64,000 nt of DNA from Bog-756 sp963841885 (GCA_963841885.1 CAWJEK010000014.1:248001-312000), one strand, 5' to 3'. Numbered from the stretch's first letter, positions 27,880 to 37,135 are shown. The notes: a model not told the origin generated them from the sequence alone. Program-made: numbers and translations.

Positions 27880-28698
27880 TCAGCCCGGCGGGGGAGCCAG
27901 CCGTACGCTCATCGACTGGCTGGCGGTGGCCAGCAGGTTGCCCGACTCCGACCACAGGAAGGCCGTCCCCTGGCCGTATCCGCCCGCCAGGGCCTGGATC
28001 CGGATGTCGCACAGCACCCATTCGGTGGGCTCGAGGCGGACCACCCGGATCGTGTTGTCGAGGCTGCGCGACATCGTGCGGCGGCCCAGGGGCTGGGCCA
28101 TGCCCCCGGTCACGTAGTCGCCCAGGATGGCGAGGGTGGCCGCCGACGGCTCGAGGTGCCCGGGCACCCGCGCCCACAGCGCGCTGGTCGGCTCGCCGGG
28201 CGCCGACGGCACGGCGCTGAGCTCCTCGAAGCTCAGGCCCTTGGCGACCCGCACGTCGATCTGGTCGAAGATGGAGGTCGAGAAGATCGACGGCAGGCGC
28301 CGGGGTGGGCACTCGTCGGGGGGCGGCACCGACGGCGGCTGCTCCCACACGCCGTCGACCTCCAGGTCGCTCGGCTGACCCAGGGCGGCGTTCACGGTGA
28401 GGATCTCGGTGTCGCCCGTCCGGGCCACGGCCCGGGCCTGGGTCACCCGGTGACCCTCGGCGGCCAGGGTGACGGACAGGTCGAGGACGGATCCGGTCGG
28501 GGCGAACGACAGGTACTGGCAGGTCGACCACACCGTGGGGCGACCCGAGGCCGCTTCCAGGGCGACCAGCGCGGCCCCCAACCCACAGCCGCCGAACAGG
28601 AACTTGCCCGGGGTGCAGAGCTCGGGCACCACTTCGAGGCGCCATTGCCGTTCGTCGCCCCGCTCCTCCATGCCGAGGAAGTGCCGGGCGTCCGTCAC
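27880..28698 (-). CDS. Acyl-CoA thioesterase, double-hotdog (TesB-like)
   Basis: A 272-residue protein made of two hotdog repeats. The first (about 10-110) includes LFGGCGLGAALVALEAASG and TVWSTCQYLSFAPTGSVLDLSVTL; the second (about 140-270) includes WARVPGHLEPSAATLAILGDY and SLDNTIRVVRLEP. It ends with AFLWSESGNLLATASQSMSVR, typical of TesB-type acyl-CoA hydrolases. It would release fatty acids from CoA. It lies 25 bases downstream of an acyl-CoA dehydrogenase gene on the same strand, consistent with a shared role in acyl-CoA breakdown. The start is GTG. Confidence 0.8.
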   Translation of the reverse strand: MTDARHFLGMEERGDERQWRLEVVPELCTPGKFLFGGCGLGAALVALEAASGRPTVWSTCQYLSFAPTGSVLDLSVTLAAEGHRVTQARAVARTGDTEILTVNAALGQPSDLEVDGVWEQPPSVPPPDECPPRRLPSIFSTSIFDQIDVRVAKGLSFEELSAVPSAPGEPTSALWARVPGHLEPSAATLAILGDYVTGGMAQPLGRRTMSRSLDNTIRVVRLEPTEWVLCDIRIQALAGGYGQGTAFLWSESGNLLATASQSMSVRLAPPPG

Positions 28699-28723
28699 CG
28701 GGCCACTCCCGGGCGGCGGCCGG

Positions 28724-29920
28724 TCAACTGCGCGGGACCTGGGCCCAGGGCAGCTCCTTGTCCACCCGGACGTCGCCGGGCAGGCCGAGGATGCGCTCGC
28801 CGAGGATGTTGCGCTGGATCTCCGACGTGCCCCCCTCGATGGAGTTGGCCCGGGAGCGCAGGAAGAACTTGCGGGCCGTACCGGCGGGACCGACCAGCCC
28901 GAGGACCGCCGAGCGTCGCATGGTGTAGTCGTAGCCCACCTGACCCTCGGCTCCGAGCAGGTCCACGCAGAGTTCGAAGATCTTCTTGTTGACCTCGGCG
29001 AACATCAACTTGGCGATCGAGCCCTCGGGTCCCGGGTTGCCGGCTTTGCGGTTCTGGGAGGCCCGCATGTTGGTGAGGCGGAGGACCTCCATCTCGATCC
29101 ACAGCTGCACGAGCCGATCGCGCTCGACGGCGGTACGTCGCGCCCCGTCGGTCTGGAAGATCCGCACGGCTTCGGCGATCGACCCCGACCCCCGGGGTGG
29201 GGCGCCGCCTCCGCCGCCGATCGTGGTGCGCTCGTTCGACAGGGTGGTCATGGCCACCCGCCAGCCCTCCCCCACCTCGCCGATCCGGTCGGCGTCGGGC
29301 ACCCGCACCTCGGTCATGTAGACCTCGTTGAACTCGGCCTCCCCCGTCATCTGCCGCAGGGGACGGACCTCCACGCCGGGAGCGTGCATGTCGAGCGCGA
29401 AGTAGGTGAGGCCCTTGTGCTTCGGCGCCTCGGGATCGGTGCGCGCCACGAGCATCCCGCGGTCGGCGATGTGGGCCAGCGTGTTCCACACCTTCTGTCC
29501 GGTGATGACCCACTCGTCGCCGTCGCGGACGGCCCGCGTGGCCAGGCCCGCCAGGTCGGACCCCGATCCCGGCTCGCTGAACAGCTGGCACCACGACTCC
29601 TCTCCGGTGAAGGTGCGCCGGAGCAGGCGACCCCGCAATTCGTCGGATCCGTGGGTCACGACCGTGGGACCCGCCATGGTCAGCCCGAAGAACTCGCGGG
29701 CACCGGCCGGCGTGGCGCCGGCGTCCGCCAGCCGCTGGTCGACGATGCGTTGCAGATTCGGCGGGAGCCCGAGACCGCCCAGTCCCTCGGGGAAGGAGAT
29801 CCAGGCCAGGCCGAGGTCGTACTGGCGGCCCCGGAACTCCTCGACGCCCACCGACCTCGGATCGAGCTCCTCCAGCAGCTGGGCCGTGCGCTCCTCGACG
29901 AGTGTGGTGTCCTCTGACAT
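28724..29920 (-). CDS. Acyl-CoA dehydrogenase
   Basis: A 398-residue flavoprotein of the acyl-CoA dehydrogenase family, FadE branch used for branched or steroid-side-chain substrates. Visible blocks are WCQLFSEPGSGSDLAGL, GDEWVITGQKVWNT, GLTYFALDMHAPGVEVRPL, the linker FNEVYMTEVRVPDADRIGE and the C-terminal NSIEGGTSEIQRNILGERIL. It catalyses alpha,beta-dehydrogenation of acyl-CoA. It starts six bases after a TATGGT box, suggesting leaderless initiation, and probably forms a unit with the downstream thioesterase. A second family member lies at 50719-52000. Confidence 0.88.
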   Translation of the reverse strand: MSEDTTLVEERTAQLLEELDPRSVGVEEFRGRQYDLGLAWISFPEGLGGLGLPPNLQRIVDQRLADAGATPAGAREFFGLTMAGPTVVTHGSDELRGRLLRRTFTGEESWCQLFSEPGSGSDLAGLATRAVRDGDEWVITGQKVWNTLAHIADRGMLVARTDPEAPKHKGLTYFALDMHAPGVEVRPLRQMTGEAEFNEVYMTEVRVPDADRIGEVGEGWRVAMTTLSNERTTIGGGGGAPPRGSGSIAEAVRIFQTDGARRTAVERDRLVQLWIEMEVLRLTNMRASQNRKAGNPGPEGSIAKLMFAEVNKKIFELCVDLLGAEGQVGYDYTMRRSAVLGLVGPAGTARKFFLRSRANSIEGGTSEIQRNILGERILGLPGDVRVDKELPWAQVPRS

Positions 29921-29926
29921 GACACG

Positions 29927-29932
29927 ACCATA
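29927..29932 (-). promoter_or_regulatory. -10 box of a probable leaderless promoter for the acyl-CoA dehydrogenase
   Basis: TATGGT on the minus strand, six bases before the ATG at 29920. Confidence 0.5.
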
Positions 29933-29972
29933 CCGCCCGCCTGTCGGGACGTCCCGGGGTGCCGACCGCCGG

Positions 29973-30605
29973 TCAGGGCTGCAGCCGCTCGATCCGCCAA
30001 CCCGTGGCGTCCGCCTCGTAGTGGACCCGGTCGTGGAGGCGGTGGTGGCCCTGCTGCCAGAATTCGAACGTCCGGGGCACGACCCGCCAGCCGCCCCACC
30101 ACTCCGGCCGCGGGACCTCGCGTCCGGCGAACTCCGCCGTCCACCGCTCCACCGCCGCGTCGAGCTCGGACCGATCGGCGACGACACGGCTCTGGTGGGA
30201 TGCGTACGCACCGACCCGGCTGGCCACATCGCGGGTGGCGAAGTACGCGTCGGACTCGGCCGGGTCGGTCATGGACACCGATCCCTCGATGCGCACCTGG
30301 CGGCCCAGCGGCTCCCAGTAGAACAGCAGGGCGGCCTCGGGGTTGGCGGCCAGCTCGTGGCTCTTGCGCCCGTCGTAGTTGGTGTAGAAGACGAACCCGT
30401 CGGCTCCCCACGACTTGAGCAGCACCATCCTCACCGAGGGTCGGGCGTCGGTGCCCGCCGTGGCGAGCGCCATCGCCTCGGGCGCCGGCACCGCCAGTGC
30501 CGCCCGCTCGTACCACCGACCGAATTCGACCAGTGGATCCGGGTCGACCGACCGTTCGTCCACCGAGCCGACTTCCGGGCCGTCCTCGGGTGGGGTGCCG
30601 TCCAT
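29973..30605 (-). CDS. pdxH: Pyridoxamine 5'-phosphate oxidase
   Basis: A 210-residue FMN enzyme that oxidises pyridoxine or pyridoxamine 5'-phosphate to PLP. Diagnostic blocks are DPLVEFGRWYERA, ARPSVRMVLLKSWGADGFVFYTN, RKSHELAANPEAALLFYW, RQVRIEGSV, SHQSRVV and the C-terminal signature RPEWWGGWRVVPRTFEFWQ. Length matches the family. The start is the ATG at 30605, seven bases after a TAGGGT box. The divergent neighbour is a PLP-dependent aminotransferase-fold enzyme, which may be coincidence or co-use of PLP. Confidence 0.92.
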   Translation of the reverse strand: MDGTPPEDGPEVGSVDERSVDPDPLVEFGRWYERAALAVPAPEAMALATAGTDARPSVRMVLLKSWGADGFVFYTNYDGRKSHELAANPEAALLFYWEPLGRQVRIEGSVSMTDPAESDAYFATRDVASRVGAYASHQSRVVADRSELDAAVERWTAEFAGREVPRPEWWGGWRVVPRTFEFWQQGHHRLHDRVHYEADATGWRIERLQP

Positions 30606-30612
30606 GACCACG

Positions 30613-30618
30613 ACCCTA
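30613..30618 (-). promoter_or_regulatory. -10 box of a probable leaderless promoter for pdxH
   Basis: TAGGGT on the minus strand, seven bases before the ATG at 30605. Confidence 0.5.
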
Positions 30619-30694
30619 GATCGTGCCCCGTGACGGGCGGCCCGCCGAAGCCTCCCGACGACCGGAGGCCGGCGAAGGGCGACCTGGAGCCCAC

Positions 30695-30700
30695 TAGCGT
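30695..30700 (+). promoter_or_regulatory. -10 box of a probable leaderless promoter for the class V aminotransferase
   Basis: TAGCGT, a six-base spacer, then GTG at 30707. Confidence 0.45.
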
Positions 30701-30706
30701 CGTGGC

Positions 30707-31912
30707 GTGTCCCCACCCATCGACGTCGCCGCCGAACGGACGGCCACCCCGGGCTGCGCCTCGGTGGCCCACCTCAACAACGCCGGCGCCTCGCTGGCGA
30801 CCCGTTCCACCCTCGCCACCGTGTTCGACCACCTCCGGCTGGAATCGGAGATCGGCGGTTACGAGGCGGAGGCGGCCGCCCGGGACCGGTTGGCCGCCGT
30901 CCGGGGGTCGGCCGCCACGCTGCTCGGCTGCGACCCGGACGAGGTGGCGATCACCGGCTCGGACACCGAGGGGTGGACCAAGGCCCTCTGGGGGCTGTTC
31001 CTCGGTGGGGGCCTCGAGCGGGGCCGGCGGATCCTGGTGGACCGTCTCGCCTACGACAGCCACTACCTGGGGCTGGTCCAGGTGGCGGGGGTGGCGGGCA
31101 CCCCCATCGAGGCGGTGCCCAGCTCACCGGACGGCACGCTCGACCTCGACGCGCTGTCGGATGCGCTGGCCGGTGGCGACGTGGCCCTGGCCAGTCTCAC
31201 CCACGTGGGAACCGGGCGGGGCCTCGTCAACCCGGTGGCCGAGGCGGTCCGACGCTGCCGCGACGCCGGGGCGGTCAGCTTCGTCGACGGCTGCCAGAGC
31301 GTGGGCCAGCTCCCGGTGGACGTCCGGGGCATCGGCTGCGACGTCCTGACCGCCACCGGGCGGAAGTGGCTGCGGGGGCCCCGGGGCACGGGCCTGGTCT
31401 ACGTGCGGGGCGACTTCTCCGAACGTCTCCTACCGATCGGGCTCGACGGGCGGTCGGCCACCTGGGACGGCGACGACCACTACCGGCTGGAGCCGGGGGC
31501 CCAGCGCTTCGCGGTCTTCGAGGCACCGATCGCCGGACGGCTCGGCCTCGGCACGGCGCTCGACCACGCGCTGGCCCTGGGGATGGACGCGGTGGCCGGC
31601 CGGGTCGGCGCCCTGGCCGAGGGACTCCGGACCCGGCTGGGCGGGGTGGACGGGGTGACCGTCCACGACGGCGGCCTCCGGCGGTGCGGCATCGTGACCT
31701 TCACCGTGGCCGGGCCGACCAACGTCGAGGTGGCCGACGCCGCCCGGGCGGTGGGGGTCAACGTCTCGGTCACCGACCGCCCGGCGGCCCGTCTGGACCT
31801 GGGCGGCGGCGGACGCCCGGAGGGGGTGGTGCGGGCGTCGCCGCACTACTACAACACCGATGACGAGGCGGACCGGCTCGTCGAGGTGGTCGCCGGTCTG
31901 GCCCGTCCGTAG
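30707..31912 (+). CDS. Class V aminotransferase-fold PLP enzyme
   Basis: A 401-residue fold-type-I PLP enzyme of the cysteine desulfurase/isopenicillin epimerase branch. The substrate-side start is VAHLNNAGASL, PLP contacts include TGSDTEGW and VSFVDGCQSVGQLPVDV, and the Schiff-base lysine lies in LTATGRKWLRGPRGTGLVYV. There is no obvious persulfide-carrying Cys loop near the C-terminus as in IscS, so a desulfurase role is uncertain; group members also include ergothioneine-type C-S lyases and selenocysteine lyases. The GTG start lies six bases after a TAGCGT box. Confidence 0.8.
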   Translation: MSPPIDVAAERTATPGCASVAHLNNAGASLATRSTLATVFDHLRLESEIGGYEAEAAARDRLAAVRGSAATLLGCDPDEVAITGSDTEGWTKALWGLFLGGGLERGRRILVDRLAYDSHYLGLVQVAGVAGTPIEAVPSSPDGTLDLDALSDALAGGDVALASLTHVGTGRGLVNPVAEAVRRCRDAGAVSFVDGCQSVGQLPVDVRGIGCDVLTATGRKWLRGPRGTGLVYVRGDFSERLLPIGLDGRSATWDGDDHYRLEPGAQRFAVFEAPIAGRLGLGTALDHALALGMDAVAGRVGALAEGLRTRLGGVDGVTVHDGGLRRCGIVTFTVAGPTNVEVADAARAVGVNVSVTDRPAARLDLGGGGRPEGVVRASPHYYNTDDEADRLVEVVAGLARP

Positions 31913-31998
31913 GGGCGGTGGACCGGGAGCCGGGGACCACCGCTACTGTCGCCGGTGAGCGCCGACGACGGACGGTGGCGACACCCGGGGAGGCAGCC

Positions 31999-33567
31999 AT
32001 GGATGACCCGCAGTCGGATCCGACCGCTGGCGGCGGGACCGACCGGGGCGGACGTCCCGACAACCTGATCGTGGTCCTGCTCGACAGCCTCAACCGCCGG
32101 ATGCTCGGGTCCTACGGGGGCACCGAGTTCGCCACCCCGACCCTCGATTCGTTCGCGGCCTCCGCCCTCCGGTTCACCGGGCACCACGCCGGGTCGCTGC
32201 CGTGCATGCCGGCCCGGCACGACATCCTCGTCGGCGCTCTCGACTTCCCCTGGCGGCCGTGGGGATCGATCGAGGTGTGGGAGGACGCGGTGACCCGGTC
32301 GCTGCGGCGGAACGGGATCACCACGATGCTCGTCTCCGACCACCCCCACCTGTTCGAGACCGGCGGCGAGAACTACCACACCGACTTCACCGGCTGGGCC
32401 TATGAACGCGGCCACGAGAACGACCCGTGGCGGACGACCCCGGATCCGACCTGGACGGGCTCACCGGCGCTGCCGGTGGAGCGGCCCCCGTACCACCACG
32501 CCTACGACGACTCCCGCACCTGGTTCCGGTCCGAGGAGGACTTCCCGGGGCCACGCACCATGCGGGCGGCGGCCGAGTGGATCGCCACATCGGCTCCGCA
32601 CCACGACCGCTTCTTCCTCATGGTGGACGAGTTCGACCCCCACGAACCGTTCGACACCCCCGAGCCCTACGCGTCGCTCTACAACGGCGACGAGCGGGGG
32701 GCGGATCGGGCCATCTGGCCCCCGTACCTCGTCGACGCCCTGGCCAGCGGCCTGCTCGACCCGGTGCGGGCGCGTCACCTGCGCAACAACTACGGGGCCA
32801 AGCTGACGATGATCGACCACTGGCTCGGCCGGCTCCTGGCGGCCGTCGACGATGCGGGCCTGGCGGGCTCCACCGGGATAGTGGTCTGCACCGACCACGG
32901 TCACTACCTGGGTGAGCACGATCTGTTCGGGAAACCGGCCGCGCCCGTCTACAGCGAACTGGGCCGCATCCCCCTCCTGGTCCGATGGCCGGGGCGGCGC
33001 CCGGGCGAGATCGGTGCGCTGACCACCTCCGTCGACCTCCACGCCACCATCGCCGACGTCTTCGGGGTCGAGGTGGGGCACCCCACCCACGGGACGTCGC
33101 TGCTGCCGCTCATCGAGGGCACCTCGGAGTCGGTCCGCGAACTCGCCCTCTTCGGCTACTGGGGGCGCCACGTCGGGGTCACGGACGGGCGGCGGCGCTA
33201 TCTACGCGGCTGCGGCGACGAGAACCTGCCCCTGTCCATGTGGTCGAACCGGTGGTCCACCATGCCCGTGCACGCGCTCCCCGAACTGCGGCTGCCCCGG
33301 CCCGATGACCGCGCCGAACTCCGCACCATGCCGGGTACGTCCGTGCCGGTCATCGTGCAGCCGTTCGGCCCCGGCGACGCGCTCCCCTTCTGGGCACTCG
33401 GGCCGCCGCCGTCGGAGACCCTGCTCTTCGACACCTCGGTCGACCCCGGGGAACTGGAGGACCGCTCCGGTGGGCGCGAGGAGTCCGAACTCGTCGACGG
33501 CCTGGCCGCCACGCTGCACGCCATCGAGGCGCCCGACGACCTGTTGGCCCGCCTGGGCGTCGCCTGA
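31999..33567 (+). CDS. Sulfatase (type I, Cys-type formylglycine site)
   Basis: A 522-residue sulfatase/alkaline-phosphatase-fold enzyme. The N-terminal metal site is NLIVVLLDSLNRRMLGSYGG. The formylglycine site is Cys69 in LPCMPARHD, fitting C-x-P-x-R. Further metal ligands lie in FFLMVDEFDPHEPFD and VVCTDHGHYLGEHDLFGK. There is no signal peptide, so it probably acts in the cytoplasm on an organic sulfate. Activity needs a formylglycine-generating enzyme, which is not in this window. GGGGAGG lies six bases before the ATG. Confidence 0.87.
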   Translation: MDDPQSDPTAGGGTDRGGRPDNLIVVLLDSLNRRMLGSYGGTEFATPTLDSFAASALRFTGHHAGSLPCMPARHDILVGALDFPWRPWGSIEVWEDAVTRSLRRNGITTMLVSDHPHLFETGGENYHTDFTGWAYERGHENDPWRTTPDPTWTGSPALPVERPPYHHAYDDSRTWFRSEEDFPGPRTMRAAAEWIATSAPHHDRFFLMVDEFDPHEPFDTPEPYASLYNGDERGADRAIWPPYLVDALASGLLDPVRARHLRNNYGAKLTMIDHWLGRLLAAVDDAGLAGSTGIVVCTDHGHYLGEHDLFGKPAAPVYSELGRIPLLVRWPGRRPGEIGALTTSVDLHATIADVFGVEVGHPTHGTSLLPLIEGTSESVRELALFGYWGRHVGVTDGRRRYLRGCGDENLPLSMWSNRWSTMPVHALPELRLPRPDDRAELRTMPGTSVPVIVQPFGPGDALPFWALGPPPSETLLFDTSVDPGELEDRSGGREESELVDGLAATLHAIEAPDDLLARLGVA

Positions 33568-33589
33568 CCGGCCGACCGTAGGCCCGGAC

Positions 33590-33778
33590 TCAGCCCACCC
33601 GCTGCCCGACGGCAGCCAGCTTGTCCCGGACGGACCGCAGCCGCTCCCGGCGCTCTTTGAGGGCCACCCGGTAGCTGGGATTGTCGGTGTCGGCGATCTC
33701 ACTCGAGAGGTCGCCGAGCACCCCGTCCAGCAGGTCGCTCAGCTCCGAGGCCTCCGCATCGGTCATGGTGAGTTCCAT
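33590..33778 (-). CDS. Small helical protein
   Basis: A 62-residue protein starting MELTMTDAEASELSDLL. Nearly all of it is predicted helix (SDLLDGVLGDLSSEIADTD and YRVALKERRERLRSVRDKLA), with one YR in between, giving a two-helix hairpin. Small proteins of this pattern recur in actinobacteria; no function is known to me. The start at 33778 has AAGGA close upstream; an ATG at 33796 (MEEKEA) is possible. It lies convergent to the sulfatase and divergent from the SDR gene. Confidence 0.6.
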   Translation of the reverse strand: MELTMTDAEASELSDLLDGVLGDLSSEIADTDNPSYRVALKERRERLRSVRDKLAAVGQRVG

Positions 33779-33922
33779 CGCTTCCTTCTCCTCCATCGCG
33801 TCGCGCCCCACCGGGGCACGGCCCCATCTTGGGACGGCCCCGGTGGGTCGGACAGGGCCGAAGGTCCTGATCGACCTCCCCGCCGTCGCCGGCCTCGATT
33901 GACACCCCGGGCACCGACCCGA

Positions 33923-33928
33923 TAGACG
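33923..33928 (+). promoter_or_regulatory. Possible -10 box upstream of the SDR gene
   Basis: TAGACG, six bases before the ATG at 33935. It fits the spacing of the other leaderless candidates but lacks the final T. Confidence 0.3.
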
Positions 33929-33934
33929 AGTGCG

Positions 33935-34714
33935 ATGATCCTCGAGGGCAAGACCGTACTGGTGACCGGCGTGGGCGGGGGTCTGGGGCGCGAGTGCGCC
34001 GCCGCGGCACTCCGGGACGGGGCGAACGTCGTGGTGGCGGCCCGCACCGCCGACACCCTGGCGACGATCGCCGACGAGCTCGACCCGTCGGGGGCCCGGG
34101 TGGCGCACCACGTCACCGACATCACCGACGCCGATTCGTGTGCGGCGCTCGTCGACGTCGCCGTACAGCGCTTCGGGGCGGTCGACGCCCTGGTGCAGGT
34201 GGCGGCGTTCGAGAACGCCTGGGGCGGTCTCTACGACATGAAGGACGAGGACTGGCGGGCGGCCTTCGACACCAACGTGCTGGGTGCCATGAACGTCATC
34301 CGGCCGGCCGCCACCGCCATGAAGGAGTCGGGCGGCGGTGCCGTGGTGCTGATCGGGTCGCAGTCGATGTTCGCCCCCCAGATGCCCCAGGGCGGGTACG
34401 CCGCCTCCAAGAGCGCCCTGCTGTCCGCCATGTACTACCTGTGCGACGAACTCGGCCCGGACAACATCCGCTGCAACATGGTCATCCCCTCCTGGATGTG
34501 GGGTCCTCCCGTGGAGATGTTGATGAACTGGCGGGCCTCCAACGAGGACAAGACCGTCGACGAGGCCCTCCACGACGTGGTGGGGAAGTTCCCCCTGCGC
34601 CGGATGACCGAGGACGGCGAGGTGGCCGATGTCGTGGCCTTCTTCGCCTCCGACCGGGCCAAGGCGGTCACCGGGCAGTACCTGCTGGTCAACTCGGGCG
34701 AGATGTTCCGGTGA
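33935..34714 (+). CDS. SDR family oxidoreductase
   Basis: A 259-residue classical short-chain dehydrogenase. The NAD(P) motif is VTGVGGGLGRE, and the catalytic residues are Ser in VLIGSQS and Tyr-x3-Lys in GGYAASKSALL. The usual NAG motif is replaced by VQVAAFENAW, so the loop after strand 4 is atypical. It oxidises or reduces an alcohol/ketone of unknown identity. Its stop overlaps the next gene as GTGA, so the two are translationally coupled and probably act in the same pathway. Confidence 0.85.
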   Translation: MILEGKTVLVTGVGGGLGRECAAAALRDGANVVVAARTADTLATIADELDPSGARVAHHVTDITDADSCAALVDVAVQRFGAVDALVQVAAFENAWGGLYDMKDEDWRAAFDTNVLGAMNVIRPAATAMKESGGGAVVLIGSQSMFAPQMPQGGYAASKSALLSAMYYLCDELGPDNIRCNMVIPSWMWGPPVEMLMNWRASNEDKTVDEALHDVVGKFPLRRMTEDGEVADVVAFFASDRAKAVTGQYLLVNSGEMFR

Positions 34715-35787
34715 GCGCTCCCAAGCGGGTCGTCGTCTGGGGTACCGGGTTCGTCGGCAAGATGGTGATACCCGAGATCCTGAAGCACCCGCAGTTCGAG
34801 TTGGTCGGCGTCGGCGTGTCGAGCCCGGACAAGGTCGGACTCGATGCGGGCGAGATCTGCGGCATCGGTCCGACCGGCATCATCGCCACCGATGACATCG
34901 ACGCCCTGATCGCCCTGGCCCCCGATGCGCTCGTGCACTACGGGCCCACGGCGGCCAAGGCCGACGTCAACATCGCCCAGATGGGGGCCTTCCTCCGGGC
35001 CGGCATCGACGTCTGCTCGACCGCCATGACGCCCTGGGTGTGGCCCCACATGGCCCAGAACCCGCCGTCGTGGATCGACCCCGTCACCGAGGCGTGCCGG
35101 GAGGGTGGATCGTCGTGCTTCACCACGGGCATCGATCCGGGCTTCGCCAACGACCTCTTCCCCATGACCCTGATGGGCCTCTGCAGCGAAGTGCGTCAGG
35201 TCCGGGCCCTCGAGATCCTCGACTACATCAATTACGAGGGCGACTACGAGGTCGAGATGGGGATCGGCATGCCGCCGGAGTACGTCCCCATGCTCGAGCA
35301 CACCGAGATCCTGGCCATGTCCTGGGGCGGCACGGTCCCGATGATGGCCCACGCCCTCGGCGTCGAGCTGGAGACCATCACGACGTCGTGGGAGAAGTGG
35401 GTCACCCCGACCGCCATCACCACCGCCAAGGGCACGATCGAACCCGGCAACGTGGCGGCCATCCGTTTCACCATCAACGGCATCGTGGACGGCCGGCCGC
35501 GGATCTGCCTGGAGCACGTCAACCGGGTCGGCCAGGACGCCGCACCGGACTGGCCCCGGGGCAACGATAACGACGTCTACCGCGTGGTGATCGACGGGAC
35601 CCCCTCGATCACCCAGGAGACGGCCTTCCGGTTCACCGACGGCTCGGGCCGGGACGCGGCGGCGGCCGGGTGTCTGGCCACCGGGCTGCGGGCCCTCAAC
35701 GCCGTCCCGTACGTGAACGAGCTGCCCGCCGGGTGGGTCACCGCCCTCGACCTTCCCCTCATCCCGGGGGTCGGCACCGTCCGCTGA
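34711..35787 (+). CDS. DapB-like NAD(P)-dependent dehydrogenase
   Basis: A 358-residue protein with an N-terminal Rossmann domain (VVVWGTGFVGKMVIPEILKH) and a C-terminal alpha/beta domain. It resembles dihydrodipicolinate reductase and 2,4-diaminopentanoate dehydrogenase-like proteins (GAFLRAGIDVCSTAMTPWVW, FTTGIDPGFANDLFP). It is longer than DapB (about 270) and lacks the clear DapB lysine/histidine signature. A catabolic role, as suspected for similar actinobacterial proteins beside lipid- and steroid-degradation genes, is more likely than lysine synthesis. The GTG at 34711 overlaps the SDR stop. Confidence 0.72.
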   Translation: MSAPKRVVVWGTGFVGKMVIPEILKHPQFELVGVGVSSPDKVGLDAGEICGIGPTGIIATDDIDALIALAPDALVHYGPTAAKADVNIAQMGAFLRAGIDVCSTAMTPWVWPHMAQNPPSWIDPVTEACREGGSSCFTTGIDPGFANDLFPMTLMGLCSEVRQVRALEILDYINYEGDYEVEMGIGMPPEYVPMLEHTEILAMSWGGTVPMMAHALGVELETITTSWEKWVTPTAITTAKGTIEPGNVAAIRFTINGIVDGRPRICLEHVNRVGQDAAPDWPRGNDNDVYRVVIDGTPSITQETAFRFTDGSGRDAAAAGCLATGLRALNAVPYVNELPAGWVTALDLPLIPGVGTVR

Positions 35788-35845
35788 CCCACCGGCACCC
35801 GAACCGGGGCCGCCGCCGGCGGATCCCTCGACCACAGGAGACGCC

Positions 35846-36340
35846 ATGACGCCCGAGGACCTCGTCGAGCTGGAGCTGATCAAGCGGCTCAAGTACCGCT
35901 ACCTGCGCAGCATCGACCAGAAGCTGTGGGACGAGCTCGAATCGTGCTTCGTGCCCGAGGCGACGGCGCGCTACGGAGGAGGCCTCTACGAGTTCTCGAA
36001 CCGCGACGACATCATGACGTTCTGCCGTGACTCCATGGGGGCCACGACGTTCCTGTCCAGCCACCGGTGCCACCACCCCGAGATCGACCTGGTCGGAGCC
36101 GACGAGGCGACCGGGACATGGGCCCTCGAGGACACCGTCATCCTCACGGACTTCGGCCTGACCATTCAGGGGGCGGCGTTCTACGAGGACCGCTACGTGA
36201 AGCGGGACGGCGAGTGGAAGATCCTCCACACCGGCTACAAGCGCTCCTTCGAGGAGCTGATCCCCCACGCGTCGATCGCCGGGATCAAGTTGACGGCCGA
36301 GTGGTGGGCCACCGACGGCCGGTCGACCCTGGGCGCCTGA
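35846..36340 (+). CDS. SnoaL-like (NTF2-fold) protein
   Basis: A 164-residue NTF2-superfamily protein. It starts with ELIKRLKYRYLRSIDQKLWDEL, continues with CFVPEATARYGGG, and ends with FYEDRYVKRDGEWKILHTGYKRSFEE, the usual cone-shaped fold. Relatives include polyketide cyclases, ketosteroid isomerase-like enzymes and dehydratases. CAGGAG sits seven bases before the ATG. It lies 58 bases downstream of the DapB-like gene and probably belongs to the same unit. Confidence 0.78.
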   Translation: MTPEDLVELELIKRLKYRYLRSIDQKLWDELESCFVPEATARYGGGLYEFSNRDDIMTFCRDSMGATTFLSSHRCHHPEIDLVGADEATGTWALEDTVILTDFGLTIQGAAFYEDRYVKRDGEWKILHTGYKRSFEELIPHASIAGIKLTAEWWATDGRSTLGA

Positions 36341-36373
36341 GCTGGGCCCGGACCACGCCGGAGTGGTCAGCGG

Positions 36374-37129
36374 TCAGGACAGGGTGGCGCCGTCCACCCG
36401 GACGTCGGCCCCGTTCATGTGGGAGGCCTCGTCGGAGGCCACGAAGGCGATGGTGGCGGCTATCCCCTCGGGGGTGCCGAACGGCCCGAGCGGCATGACC
36501 CGGTTGATCAGTTTGGCGTTCGCCCCCTCGGGCACCTCGAAGGCCGCGGTGATCGGCGTGTCGACCGCGCCCGGGCTCACGCTGTTGCAGCGCAGTCCGG
36601 CGCGGGCGTACTCGATGGCGAGTTCGCGGGTCATGGCCAGCACGCCACCCTTGGAGGCCGAGTAGGCGAGCGCCCAGGGCTGTCCGGCGTGGGCGGCCGT
36701 CGAGGCGATGTTGACGATGTTGCCCTTCGAGGCCAACAGGTGCGGCAGTGCCTCGCGGCACATCAGGAAGGTACCGGTCAGGTTGATGGTGATCAGCCGG
36801 TTCCACTCCTCGAGGGTGACCTCGTGGGAATGACCGAAGGAGAGCACCCCGGCGACGTTGACGACGACGTCGAGGGAGCCGAGGGTGTCCACGGCTCCCG
36901 ACACGATGGACCTGACCCCGGGCTCGGTGGAGACGTCGCCGGCGTGCGCCGTGACGGACCCGGTCAGCCCGGCGGCCTCGGCCGCCACGTCGTCCAGGGC
37001 CCGGGCATTGACGTCGACGGCCACCACGGCGGCGCCTTCGTCAGCCAGGCGCAGCGCGGTCGCCCGCCCGATGCCCGAGGCGCCTCCCGTCACCAGCACG
37101 TGCTTCCCGTCGAATCGCTCCAGAGCCAT
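36374..37129 (-). CDS. SDR family oxidoreductase
   Basis: A 251-residue classical SDR: VTGGASGIGRATALRLA, VVAVDVNARAL (Asp after strand 2, favouring NAD over NADP), NVAGVLSFGHSHEV, catalytic Ser in VNIASTAAHAG and Tyr-x3-Lys in LAYSASKGGVLAM, ending with the usual NGADVRVDGA. It resembles 3-oxoacyl reductase/hydroxysteroid dehydrogenase-like enzymes; the substrate is unknown. It starts six bases after a TACAGT box, divergent from the alpha/beta hydrolase and convergent with the SnoaL-like gene. Confidence 0.87.
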   Translation of the reverse strand: MALERFDGKHVLVTGGASGIGRATALRLADEGAAVVAVDVNARALDDVAAEAAGLTGSVTAHAGDVSTEPGVRSIVSGAVDTLGSLDVVVNVAGVLSFGHSHEVTLEEWNRLITINLTGTFLMCREALPHLLASKGNIVNIASTAAHAGQPWALAYSASKGGVLAMTRELAIEYARAGLRCNSVSPGAVDTPITAAFEVPEGANAKLINRVMPLGPFGTPEGIAATIAFVASDEASHMNGADVRVDGATLS

Positions 37130-37135
37130 GGCGGC